Shown here piece after piece: positions 20,383-34,899 of a stretch of 64,000 nt of DNA; within the stretch, counting starts at the first letter, position 1, and the number at the start of each line of letters is the position of its first letter. A program made the translations under genes and the position numbers. The stretch is from positions 34,000,380 to 34,064,379 of the forward strand of contig OX243816.1 in NCBI GenBank assembly GCA_945859605.1, written 5' to 3'. The notes beneath the pieces were generated by a model. The model saw nothing but the letters and a program-made list of their open reading frames with translations, did no database searches and was not told the DNA's origin. This DNA comes from Lumbricus rubellus (taxonomy: Eukaryota > Annelida > Clitellata > Crassiclitellata > Lumbricidae).

Positions 20383-21030
20383 CGAAATGAAAATATATGA
20401 TAGTAGATCTGTATCACAATCAGCGTGACGTCACACTAGGCCTAATTTCGCATGCTCGTGAACTTATACAATAGCATATTTGCACTGAAATCGTGATGAC
20501 GTCACAATGGGCCTAGTTTTAGATTCTCAAAATGAACTTCTATTATTTTCTATAATAGCAGAATCTGTCACAATAGGCCTTGTTCATACTCTAAAAATGT
20601 ACTTCTATAATAGTAGATCTGCAGGCCTATCATAAGCGAAAATATATAGGGCCTAGTCACAATGGACATATAGGCTGGGCTATTTTTATTCTCAAAATGA
20701 ACTTCTTTAATAGTTAGCCTATATTAGCCTATGTTTAATTCTCGAAGTGAGCTCTTATAACAGTGGAATTGCATCATAATCAGAGTGACGTTACAATTTA
20801 ATAGGCCTATATATAGGTCGATCTGTATTCTCAAAATGAAATTATAGTAGATCTGTATTCTGATCGAAGTGACGTGACAATAGAATTTCGTTCTCAGTCA
20901 ATGAACTTATTTAATGGTGGTATTATTGTATAATGATCCAAGTGACGTCACAAAAGACCCAGATTTATATTCTCAAAATGAACATCTAGGGCCTATATGT
21001 ATAATAGTAGATCTGTATCATAATCGTTCA
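20383..21030 (+). repeat. Decayed tandem array with CRE palindromes, unit about 80-100 bp
   Basis: Seven or eight degenerate copies of a unit built from ATTCTCAAAATGAACTTCTA, then TAATAGTAGATCTGTATCAT, then AATCAGAGTGACGTCACAAT and a GGCCTA step. Intact TGACGTCAC palindromes remain at about 20438, 20498 and 20950, with mutated versions at about 20785 and 20872. Spacing varies, as in an old satellite. The CRE and BglII-like AGATCT pieces are the best kept parts. Confidence 0.7.
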
Positions 21031-21195
21031 ACTCAAATCGAAACGTAGACCTACTATGTCTAAGCTTATAGTGAAATCACCAGCTGTCAAAAAGTTTGTT
21101 CGTTGCACTTCTATGCAAAAACTGAATTACCGGTATATCATTATATCATGACATGTAGCCTAGGTCACTTTTGAAACTTAAGGAAATAGTAAGTA

Positions 21196-21912
21196 GGGGA
21201 GGGTGCCCCAAGATTCACAGTATTTGCTCCAAATCACCTTTGCTGTTGACAATACATATTTGCAACTTCTTCCATCCTTTAAACTAATCCTTTAAGCACT
21301 ATCTGGCATATCATATGCAAGAAAACAATGTATGGTTCAGACGAGACAGCGAACTTTTGTTGACCTACAAATCGTCCCATCTTGGGCACAGGGGTGCCCA
21401 AGATGGGACACAGGAGTGCCCATGATGGGACATTAATTATATCAACTTCTCCCATGTTTAACATATTTATTTAATTAATCAACTCAACAAGAATGATGAT
21501 GCATGCATACATACCCACATACATATATTCATACATAGTTTACATACGTACATTCATACATACAATGTCATACATACTTACATGCATGCATAATTGTATG
21601 TATGTATATGTGTAGGCCTATGCATGCATGTATGTAGGATATGTACGTACGTATGTGTGTATTGTATGTATGATGTATGTATGTATGTATGTATGTATGT
21701 ATGTATGTATGTATGTATGTATGTATGTATTGTATGTATGTATGTAGGCTATGTATACATGCATGCATACATATAATACATACATACATGCATGTATGTG
21801 TGTATGTGTGTATGTGTGTATGTGTGTATGTGTGTGTATGTATGTATGTATGTATGTATGTATGTATGTATGTATGTATGTATGTATGTATGTATGTATG
21901 TATGTATGTATG

Positions 21913-21944
<32 letters not shown>

Positions 21945-22512
21945 CAATATGCATGTATGTATACATGTATGTATGTATGTCCTTATTAAGAAGTTGCTTT
22001 ACAGCATACAACTGGTATGTGACGTGTGCCCAAGACGGGACGTGTACATGTAGCTGTTTCACGGTTTACCATTTGAATATGACTTGTGCCCAAGACGGGA
22101 CGCGTCCCGTCTTGGGCACACAAAGCATGTCTCATCTTGTGCACCCTATGTGTGATGTGTGTACGCATCAATTTTTAATGTAACGACGACATATTATCGC
22201 CCATCTCAAAATACATGCGTTAGATGACATGTTTTACTGTGTTTAGCCACCAAACACGTTTCGAAATGTCTACGTAAAGTGATGACTTTGCGCGATTATT
22301 TAAAATCGCAAAATCGTAAGCTAACTAGCACAAAACGAAAAATGCTTATCTGCAAGTCGGATATGGTTAGCATAGAGACTGAAACTCGTACATACACAGA
22401 CTATGTAATCGTCGATGCATTGAATGCTAAAAAGAAATAAACGCGCAAAACGACTGCGAGAAAACTGCATCGTCTCATCTTGTGCACCGTCCCGTCTTGG
22501 GGCACCCTCCCC
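21196..22512. mobile_element. TA-flanked DNA transposon with repeated subterminal motif
   Basis: Inverted ends GGGGAGGGTGCCCCAAGA are flanked by TA on each side, as for Tc1/mariner-type insertions. The motif GTGCCCAAGAYGGGAC or its complement occurs about ten times inside (near 21376, 21391, 21416, 22026, 22086, 22106, 22130, 22470, 22488), close to both ends. The middle is filled by a large (ATGT)n microsatellite. No transposase frame was found. Confidence 0.75.
21594..21980. repeat. (ATGT)n microsatellite
   Basis: Long run of ATGT/TGTG units with ATGC interruptions and a palindromic patch (GCATGCATACAT) near 21760. Open frames on both strands are artefacts of the 4-bp period. Confidence 0.95.
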
Positions 22513-22575
22513 TAGGTAAAATATTTATAAGTCTAGTCGATGAAACAACGATCAACGACTTGGGAAAACGAATAA

Positions 22576-22609
22576 TCGACTCGATCGACTTGCAAGTCGA
22601 TCGAGTCGA
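22576..22609. repeat. Perfect 34-bp palindrome
   Basis: TCGACTCGATCGACTTG (22576-22592) is followed at once by its exact complement (22593-22609), with no spacer. It sits in a run of related TCGA/GATCGA words. Similar words cluster at 20240-20330. Confidence 0.85.
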
Positions 22610-23247
22610 CGATTTTTTGATCGACTCCGACGACTCGACAGTCTCGACTTGGCCGAGTAGCCTATGCTAATAATCGACTCGATCATAGGCGCAACCACAC
22701 TATGGGAACCAGATAAAATGGGTAAATATCGTGGAGAAGTCATAGCATTAAATCTGCGACTAACATCGATATCAGACCCAGATGAAATCAACGCTTTTAG
22801 CTGCTAAGGTCTGATATGTAGGCCTATAGGCCTACAGCCTATTCGTTTAATGAGCAAAAACAGGTTAGTCTAATTGGCAAACCGCAACCAGCAGCTGGTA
22901 GGCTACATTGAGACAGACAAAAATTACATTAAAATAGGGCCTAATTATCGATCCTAGAATAACACGAAAAAGGAAACAAAGCGTCCGATAATCCGATTTA
23001 TAGGCCTAGTGTAAACCAGAGCCGACGGACCGCATATGTGAAACTGGTGTAAACGTCGTGCATCAACGTATGTGGGCACTAAGATGTAGGCCTAATCGTA
23101 TCGATAAGGCCGTAAACTGGCGGTTAATGAATTTGTTCTGAATCACCAGCTTGCTGCCAGCGCCTGCTGAAGCCATAGATATCTATGGCTGAATCTTTGG
23201 ACGCAATTTTTAACGGGATAAAACTTTATTGGGCCTACGTAGGCAAG
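22610..23247 (+). other. Upstream region of AMMECR1
   Basis: It presumably holds the promoter and 5' UTR. No TATA box or Inr can be named with confidence. The reading frame of exon 1 is open for 21 codons before the chosen ATG, but that part does not resemble the family. Confidence 0.35.
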
Positions 23248-27340
<4,093 letters not shown>

Positions 27341-28590
27341 CGGCGTCGACCGGTAGGAGATTGACTTGTATCGACGCAGTGCGGATGTTTGGCCGCAGCC
27401 TTTGACTAGATAGCCGTAGGATGACTTGTGGACGTCCCTCTGAACTCGTTTCCGTTTTAAGTGTTGCTCCTCTCTCTCGCGAGTAGCGGTGTTGTCGCTT
27501 ATCTCACTGTTGTTGTGCAAATATGTTCTGTTTTGTTTAAATTCACATTTTTCGGTTTAGTTAATTAGTGTTTACGTGTCACTCGAGAAAGTCTGAGTTT
27601 TTGCTGTGTTGGGAGTTTTGGCTGTCAATGTCCTCAAAGTCTCCGGAATGTTATAATAACGGGACGTTGGAAAGCAGGTCGCTCCCTGGCCCGTATGAGG
27701 TGAATTTTGAAGTTGTGCAGATTGTTGGCTTGCTATTAAAATGCGTTCTAGCTCACTCGCACAACCAGTTTAGCTGGCTCTTGAATTGTCGCTGCTGGGT
27801 GTAAAAATAGTTTATGCATGTTTTAGGTGGCTAGCCGGAGTTTTAAACCAGTAAGAGAAGTGGTGTAAAGGAGTAAATCCTGGAGCATGATATTTAAAAA
27901 TAGTTGAAATTGTTTAAAATAACTTGCCTGGGTTTAAACATTTGGCAATTCGTACCTCAGATTCACATTTCAGTGTCACCCTGCATTCATTGCAAATTTA
28001 TTTAATAACAATAATTTAATAATAGTAATACCTCCTCCCCAGTGCCATTTGGCTGTCTTTAGTATGCTTTTTTTTATCCACCATGTCAGCCAATTACAGA
28101 GGCTTGATGTAAAAAAAATTATAAGGCATTTCAATTCTGAATTAAATTGATGACTGTCTGTTTATTTTGCATGTGCAGATCTGTTTGTTAAAGCCTGCAA
28201 TGGCTGAATAATGTTGTTGTCATTTTTTTTATTGTTTCCGCCTGTTGCAGAGCCACAGAAGTTTGGAAGTTTCTGAGTTTCCCTTTAAATATCTTGACAC
28301 TCTTAATTTCTTTGTCTAGTTAAGTTGCATTGTTGTTTGGTCTCTCATCTGTAGAGTTTTGATTTCCAGTGCAACGTTTGAAACTAGCAATTCGTTCTGA
28401 AGTCATGCAACATATGTGATGAAAGATTATATCTAGATGTTTCATTGATGTTGTCTTGTTTGTGCTTTTGAGCTGAAGGATATTGATGACAATTTGTCAT
28501 GGTCAGTTGCTGAGAATGCCTGATTGAATTTGTTAACCTTAGCTTAGTACGATTAACGACTGGAAATCACAACTGGTCTGAGGATGTGCT
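27341..28590 (+). other. Probable AMMECR1 3' UTR and downstream DNA
   Basis: T-rich sequence with no ORF of note. I found no clear AATAAA close to the stop, so the transcript end is not placed. Confidence 0.4.
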
Positions 28591-28594
28591 TCAT

Positions 28595-29065
28595 AAAGTT
28601 TTAGGGAATGTTTTGAGAGATTCAAACAAGTGCTAGATAATTATCATTGATTTAAATACTCCTTATGGAATATTTTGAGAGGTTCAAACAAGTTTTAGAA
28701 AATTATCATTGATTTAAACACTCATTAGGAAATGTTTTGAGAGATTCAAGCAACTTTTAGACAGTTATGTGAAAGACTTCAACTAGGCTTAGTGAAGATT
28801 ATTCACAAATATGAAAAAAGCTTAGGAAATGACCTCAGAAAATATGAACAGGTGTTAGTAGATGAATTAACCTTTATCGATGCAAGGGATTGGGCTTCCT
28901 TGAATTTCAGTACACGCTCATTGATCGAGTGCTAGGCAAGTCAAAAATAATATTCTGTGAGATTCAAACAGTTTTAGGAAATTGTATGAGAGATTAAAAC
29001 AAGGCTTAGGAAATGATTTGTGAGATTTGAATGAGTATCAGGAAATAGTCAGAGAGATTTTAGGA
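28595..29065. repeat. Degenerate tandem repeat, unit about 67 bp
   Basis: Copies of TTAGGAAATGTTTTGAGAGA, then TTCAAACAAGTTTTAG and ATTATCATTGATTTAAA, begin near 28600, 28668 and 28730 and continue with more decay to about 29060. Confidence 0.75.
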
Positions 29066-29805
29066 TTTCTATGGAAAAGGAGCCGATTAATTAAACGGGT
29101 GTTTTTGTATGATCCTGGAGATTAAGAACTTTGTTCAGATTGCTATGTAAATTAGTAGTTCACTGAAACTTAACACACACTTTAATATGTCCAAAGAAAC
29201 TTGTGAATTGCATGTTTTTTGGAGACATTATTGGAGCTGGGTTGTGTCACTTTGGATAGATTTTTTTCAGTGCACCCAGCCGCTGTAAAAACTTTAATTT
29301 TTTTCCTGATTGCCTGGAATTGAGTAGGAAATTATTAAACAAAAGACTTTATACTCTAAGTGAGTAAGGCAATATTTTCTTGCCACGTTTCAATGTTGTA
29401 ACCTTCAGATGTGTCTTCCTTAGATAATGCTACCTGTATCACTGAAATATCCTCGTAAAGTTGACCGGCTTTTTCAGATGCACCATTAATGGTCCATCAT
29501 GTCATGTCACGTGAGTTTGATTATATCACGATGGACGATATACAATGTCCTACTTGATTAGGATATCAGAATGTTATGCTTAGGGGCCTTCCATATATTA
29601 TTGGCGCAGGGAGGGGATCACCGGATTTAGGCAATTTGCATATGGGTGTGTATGGTGAGGAGAGAGTCTTGAAAAATGAACGCACGCAAAATAAATTTCT
29701 AATTACGACGTTCACATTGGCCTATTTATCCTATAGTCTTTTGATTACATTATGATTAAATTCTCTTAAGGTCTAAACGGTAACCTGTAACAGTTAACAA
29801 ATTTT
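29066..29805. other. Unannotated stretch
   Basis: AT-rich DNA with no supported gene. GGGGCCTTCCATATATTATTGG near 29583 looks like one end of a repeat, but no partner end was found. Confidence 0.4.
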
Positions 29806-29813
29806 AGCTAGCA

Positions 29814-30114
29814 CATGGGCGTCCGCAGCGGGGCGCAAGGGGGCGCAAGTGCGCCCCCCTGGATTTTCCGCATAGTTGCACATAAATTTAGTTTATTTGG
29901 TTGTGATTGTTACAACGCGGTTTTCAATGTGATTATCGATTCGTTCTACAAGTTGGACCTACATATCTTTCTTTGGGTCCATAACGTATAGGTAGGCTAT
30001 AGGATTTTCTCGTGGTAATATGGAAATTCAAACTGTCACCCATTAAATTTAGACCATGCGACAATTATTTAAAAGTTTGCGCCCCCCCTAGAAAAATTCC
30101 TGCAGACGCCCATG
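29814..30114. mobile_element. hAT-type MITE, 301 bp, 8-bp TSD
   Basis: Inverted ends CATGGGCGTCCGCAG and CTGCAGACGCCCATG, with GGGGGCGCAAGTGCGCCCCCC stem pieces inside. The perfect 8-bp duplication is AGCTAGCA (29806-29813, 30115-30122). There is no coding capacity. Confidence 0.92.
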
Positions 30115-30222
30115 AGCTAGCAATATAATGTTTAAAAAATATTTTAAAAATTTACCTAGCAATATAATGTTTAAAAAATATTAAAATTTTTTACCTAGCA
30201 ACATAATGTTTAAAAAATAAGT
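30115..30222. repeat. 42-bp tandem repeat, three copies
   Basis: CTAGCAATATAATGTTTAAA-type units begin at 30117, about 30156 and about 30197, each followed by an AT-rich AAATATTTTAAAAATTTAC piece. The first overlaps the MITE target duplication. Confidence 0.8.
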
Positions 30223-31504
30223 AGCCTACACCCTATGGTAAACTAAATGTTTTATAGGAGACTTTAGCTAATTAACATTTTTGGGGTAGGTAGACAAGCT
30301 TATGTTTGCATATGCATAGGGACCCTTAGGGGTCCACAAAATGTACAAGTTGCAACGGGGGTGGGTGGGCAGAGGGGGTTGAAAATACAATTTTTCTGCA
30401 TGCATAAAATATGGACGGGCCCATACCACTCTTATATATGCATGTATTCGTGAATTTATGTCTGCACACAGTATAGTTTGTGCACTGTCAATGTTGGTTA
30501 CACAGTGTGCCAAACATTTTGTCTACTGCTATTTATGTGCATTGTAAATGTATGTAAAGGTAGCGCTTTTCTTGCCTATACATACATAGAGTTAGGATAG
30601 ATTGGTTACAAATATTTTATGCAGAAAATATCCAAAATTTCCCCATTTTGTGTGTGCGCCATCACTTAATTATCAAGCGAGCAGCATTGTGCAGTTTCAA
30701 ACATTTTGCTGAGTGTGTTAGCTGGCACTTGCGTGACAGACATTTAAGTTTTTTGAGAGAGTTGAAAAGAATTCAGGTGTGTTTAGTGTTTACCCAGTGG
30801 CAAAGTTCCAAATTTGCTTACCATGTCAACGACTTGAATTCTGATGTGATACAGAATGATGGTTTGTCATGAATACGTGTTTTGGTGAATCCGTGGTTTG
30901 TTTAAAAAAGATTCAAGATATAACTGGACATTTAAAAATTACTTGGAATCTTTTGATCTGCAAAAGAAATGCCACTGCAATTTGAAACTTTGTAAAAACA
31001 TTTTGTTGGTTAATTGTCCGAGTGCTTTGACTGGCTACAAGATGCTTATAGCAAAGGTTTTTCTGAAATCTATTGCCTGTGAAAAATATACACACTGTAT
31101 TACACATATTTAGCCATTTCGTTCAGCTTTTGTTAAATATTTGTCTGTAAAATATTGAGCAAGCTTCTTTAAAGCGTTTAACTTGATTTGATTACAGTAG
31201 AATGTTAGAGTGGGTGTGCTCTATACTCTATAGCTTAGTCATAGGCTATCAGTTGAAACAAAACTAAACAGGCAGGTTGTGGTCAGTTTTCAAAAATACG
31301 TAGTGTTAATACCCATCAACTAATTAATTGGTATCATTATTATTACTTTAATACAACAATTATACAAGAGCTATTGTTACATAATTGTCAGTGTATTGAT
31401 GGTTATTAGTAATATGCAATATTGTTATTGTTAATAATAGCAATAGTAAATGACTTGCCTAATAATCTGGATAACACTGACCTGCAAGTTAAATATGGGA
31501 GTGT
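30223..31504. other. Unannotated stretch
   Basis: AT-rich. Several 60-80-codon open frames on both strands (for example 30648-30872) lack family motifs or coding-like composition. No repeat ends were recognised. Confidence 0.45.
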
Positions 31505-31512
31505 AGCAGCTC

Positions 31513-31902
31513 CAGGGATGCCACTCTGAATTTTCAAAAAAGATCAGATCCGGCCTAAAAGAGGCTAGAAAAAGCTAGACTATCTTTACGTTGAGAAATA
31601 TGCGGAATTTATCTGGGCGTAGGCTTTTTCTATCGCACCTCAATTTTTTACTCTTTGAGTACAAATCTTAACGTCCTTTTTCTAGTGTTTCGTCTATTTT
31701 TTTCATACTGATTTAAATGTCTATTTTGTGAAAATGCATGAAAAATTTAAGGGATGTTTCAGGAATTGCTATAATAATGCACGTTTCAGCACAAAAAAAC
31801 TCGTTGAGGAAAACCTAGATCCTGAGGATAAAAAAACCTAGAAACCAAGATAAGACAGAAAAACCTAGATCTAGGTGGAGAATGCTATGAGTGGCATCCC
31901 TG
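31513..31902. mobile_element. hAT-type MITE, 390 bp, 8-bp TSD
   Basis: Inverted ends CAGGGATGCCACTC and GAGTGGCATCCCTG, with perfect duplication AGCAGCTC (31505-31512, 31903-31910). AAAAACCTAGATC-type repeats lie near the right end. No ORF. Confidence 0.93.
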
Positions 31903-32428
31903 AGCAGCTCACTTGATCAGTGTTTTGTGTGAACACTGGGTGATAAATTAAATTATACGCTATACAGAAATTCTAACACATAATTATAGGCCTAGCGTAA
32001 GTTTATATAGCACTAATTTAATCGCAACATGATTTGCCGTCATATCAAAAGTTGAGCACATTAAAATGACGAAACAAGGACAACAGCTGTAAATATTTGT
32101 GAGCAATTCAGAACGAATAAACTACTTTTAATGGACTGAATGTAATGTAGGCCCTATTGAAAAAAAATACAAACGGAGTCTGCTACACAGAAACAGTCGG
32201 CAGCATTTTGCTTTTCGGTGTAGGCATATTAGTTCAGACAGTGGCAAATTAAACAGAAGTTTCAAAAATATTTTACAAGATGACATTTTACCTCTTTTAC
32301 CGAAGGTGGGGGGGGGGGTTGACCTGCAATAATGGTCACAGGCAACAAACACTCAAAACTACCACATATAGGCTATATACAAAAGTGCAAACTACGGTTC
32401 CAATTTTTGAACGAAACTATTTCATCGT

Positions 32429-32648
32429 CAGTAGCGACGCCAGAGGGGGGGCTAAGCCCCCAAAATAAGGCCATCCATTTTTTACATGTATAAATGAAAT
32501 ATTTCCACGTTTATCTTCCCCCCCCCCAAACGTGACATATTCATGAGATTTTGACGAACGTCTAAAAAAACGTAATCAGAAATTTTGGCAGATGAAAATG
32601 GAAAATTTCAGCCCCCCCCAAAAAAATGAAATCCTGGCGCTGCCACTG
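32429..32648. mobile_element. hAT-type MITE, 220 bp
   Basis: Ends CAGTAGCGACGCCAG (left) and CTGGCGCTGCCACTG (right, complement of CAGTGGCAGCGCCAG). The flanks are TTCATCGT (32421-32428) and TTCATCGG (32649-32656), matching at 7 of 8 bases. GGGGGGCTAAGCCCCC forms a stem. A related fragment is at about 60570. Confidence 0.8.
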
Positions 32649-32683
32649 TTCATCGGAATTCATCTCCGCAAAGTGACTTTATA

Positions 32684-33944
32684 CCGGGTGGCGCATAAAA
32701 AACGTCCCCAAACTTTGTTAACCTGGCAAAGATCTAATTTCAGAGATATCATATATTAATTTACACCAAAATGTTAAGCAATCATTTCTGTGCACACATG
32801 TCAAATTTCAAGAGAGTACGTTTATTATATCACACTCTGCGGCAAGGTTATAACGTCGTACCTGTTAAAATATTTTGCACAAAACTACGTCATTTATTTG
32901 GCCGCGAACGAAAGTCTTCAATTGCGCCAGTAAGACTTTATCATGAGACTAGTCGTTTTTCTAAAAAAAATTAATGGCATCTGCTGGAGTTTCGATGCAC
33001 GGTAAAACACACATTATCGTCATTGATCCTCGGAAAACCAAAGTCAATGGAGAGTAGGCCTATTACGTTGGCTTGTTACGCGATAAGCTCATTCCCGAAC
33101 GTCGTATAGGCCTAGTACGTAGATTCAATGCTGATGACAATTAGGCCTACATCTTTCAACAAGACAGTGCTCCTTCATATCGTTGCAGATTGGATCAGCA
33201 ATTTCTTCAAGCAAACATCCCTGATTTTATCCACAGTGATGCCTGGCCTCCAAACTTTCCCGAACTAAACCTATGGTCTACTATGCACGGAGCGCCCCAA
33301 AGGAGCATGTGTAATGTGTATGCTGGTCGCAAAAAATTGTTTCTAAAATTAATGCTGACGAACTTAAGCAGGTCATTGAAGTAAAAAATTAATGGTCTCT
33401 ATTAGACGACACACAAACAGGCCTACAGAAGTCAACAGGACAGTGGAAATTACAACTGGAAATAGCGTTTAAGGGTCGTTACAAGAGAAAGCGGAGGATC
33501 AATCAAACATTTTCTAGCGTAAAACATCATCATTAAACAACTGTGCAAAATTTTGGCCATGGGTCATACAGTTCTAACAACAATATCTCTCAAACGGTTG
33601 AGTATTTTTAGCTAAAATTTGGCTGTGTTGTACAAATATGAATAATGATTAGTTTGATGTACTATGATTTAGTTTATCTTTAAAATTGTTTAATTGCCAG
33701 CCTGCCACGTTAACAAAGTTTGGGAACGTTTTTAATGACGTAGGTTTGTGCAAAATATTTTAACAGGTACGACGTTATAACCTTGCCGCAGAGTGTGATA
33801 TAATAAACGTACTCTCTTGAAATTTGACATGTGTGCACAGAAATGATTGCTTAACATTTTGGTGTAAATTAATATTTGATATCTCTGGAATTAGATTTTT
33901 GCCAGGTTAGCAAAGTTTGGGGACGTTTTTTATGCGCCACCCGG
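32684..33944 (+). mobile_element. Mariner/Tc1-like element with TIRs of about 212 bp
   Basis: The left arm (32684-32895) and the inverted right arm (33733-33944) match over about 212 bp with only a handful of differences. The ends are CCGGGTGGCGCATAAAAAAC, flanked by TA (32682-32683, 33945-33946). The 1,261-bp length and TA duplication fit Tc1/mariner. A transposase remnant lies between the arms. A second copy of the outer-end sequence (ACGTTAACAAAGTTTGGGAA) occurs at about 33708, giving a direct repeat inside the right arm region. Confidence 0.9.
32930..33384 (+). pseudogene. Mariner/IS630-type transposase remnant
   Basis: Fragments in different frames recall the DDE core. FQQDSAPSYRC (about 33150) includes the second catalytic Asp, and DFIHSDAWPPNFPELNLW (about 33220) is the usual WPPNSPDLNP region, where the third acidic residue follows. 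Stops and frameshifts separate the upstream piece. It is non-functional. Confidence 0.8.
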
Positions 33945-33946
33945 TA

Positions 33947-34517
33947 TACAAGTAGACCTACAAAGAATCCGTGTTAAATTACAGCGTCAGATAGCACTAA
34001 TTTAATCACAACATGATTAGCAGCTGTGCTACACACATCGTGTTCAACTGTTCAATGAATTGGGCGTAGAAATATTGCAATCTTGCAATTAATTGTAAAA
34101 ATTAATATAAAATGCACCGTGCTTCAAGTTTGAATTTAATTTTACAATAGATTGTTTTATAATATGCAAAACACTTGATAAGTTTCTCATAAAATGAAAC
34201 TTGGTCACAGGTAAATCTGTTCGAATAACGTCTTCACTGAACACTCTCTTATTTTAAGAAAGGCCAATTTATTGTTAATCAGTACTGAAGACGCTATTGT
34301 ACTGCGCATAATGCGCATTGTTGTTAATATGACTTCGAGTGTGGCTGGGTGTAAAGCTGTCAAAACTGATTGTCGTACACATTTACCAAGCGCAAATTGA
34401 CTACTAGGCCTTTCAGCGTTCCTTGTAGTCCCGAACACAAAGTCTCTAGTAGCCACTACGACCCCAAGATTCTTGGACTAGGTCTGCTGACGTCCTTCGA
34501 GGGGTGATACGTTCACC
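33947..34517 (-). other. SOX gene 3' region
   Basis: A - strand AATAAA lies at 34268-34273, about 245 nt after the SOX stop codon, and is a fair polyadenylation signal. No other gene is seen. Confidence 0.4.
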
Positions 34518-34899
34518 TCAGAGAAATAATGGTTCCTTCGCCCTCGCCCCAACTGGGGTTGCCATCTGAACGGAATTGATTTGAGGACCCGATACAAACA
34601 AGAAGGAAGGCACTGAGATTCCGGAATTGTCTTGGGATTGGGTAACTACCTGCCCCGCGGCAGGGGCCACAACACGGGGGGCGTTCGACGACGGGTTCTC
34701 TTGACCGCCGTAGACCAAGCGCCCCTCCTCGGGGCTCGTCGACGCTTCTGCCTTGATACGTTGCATCTGAGACGGGTGCTGAGAGAGGAACCTCGGTTGA
34801 CTGCCACCGATGATGGTTGACTGAAGTTGCTGCTGCTGCTGCTGGCGCGATACGTAGCCAGGAGACAGTCCACTGAAGCCGAAACTTGAAGGCGGGTAC
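34518..34899 (-). CDS. Sox: SOX exon 3 (terminal)
   Basis: Acceptor TGTTTTCCAG|GTACCC, stop TGA at 34520-34518. Encodes [15 protein letters not shown], a poly-Gln run and a Pro/Ser-rich tail. Confidence 0.88.

Noticed and set aside
21568..22183. Several 100-168-codon ORFs rich in YMYVC or IHTYI
   Set aside because: They are translations of the (ATGT)n microsatellite on both strands.
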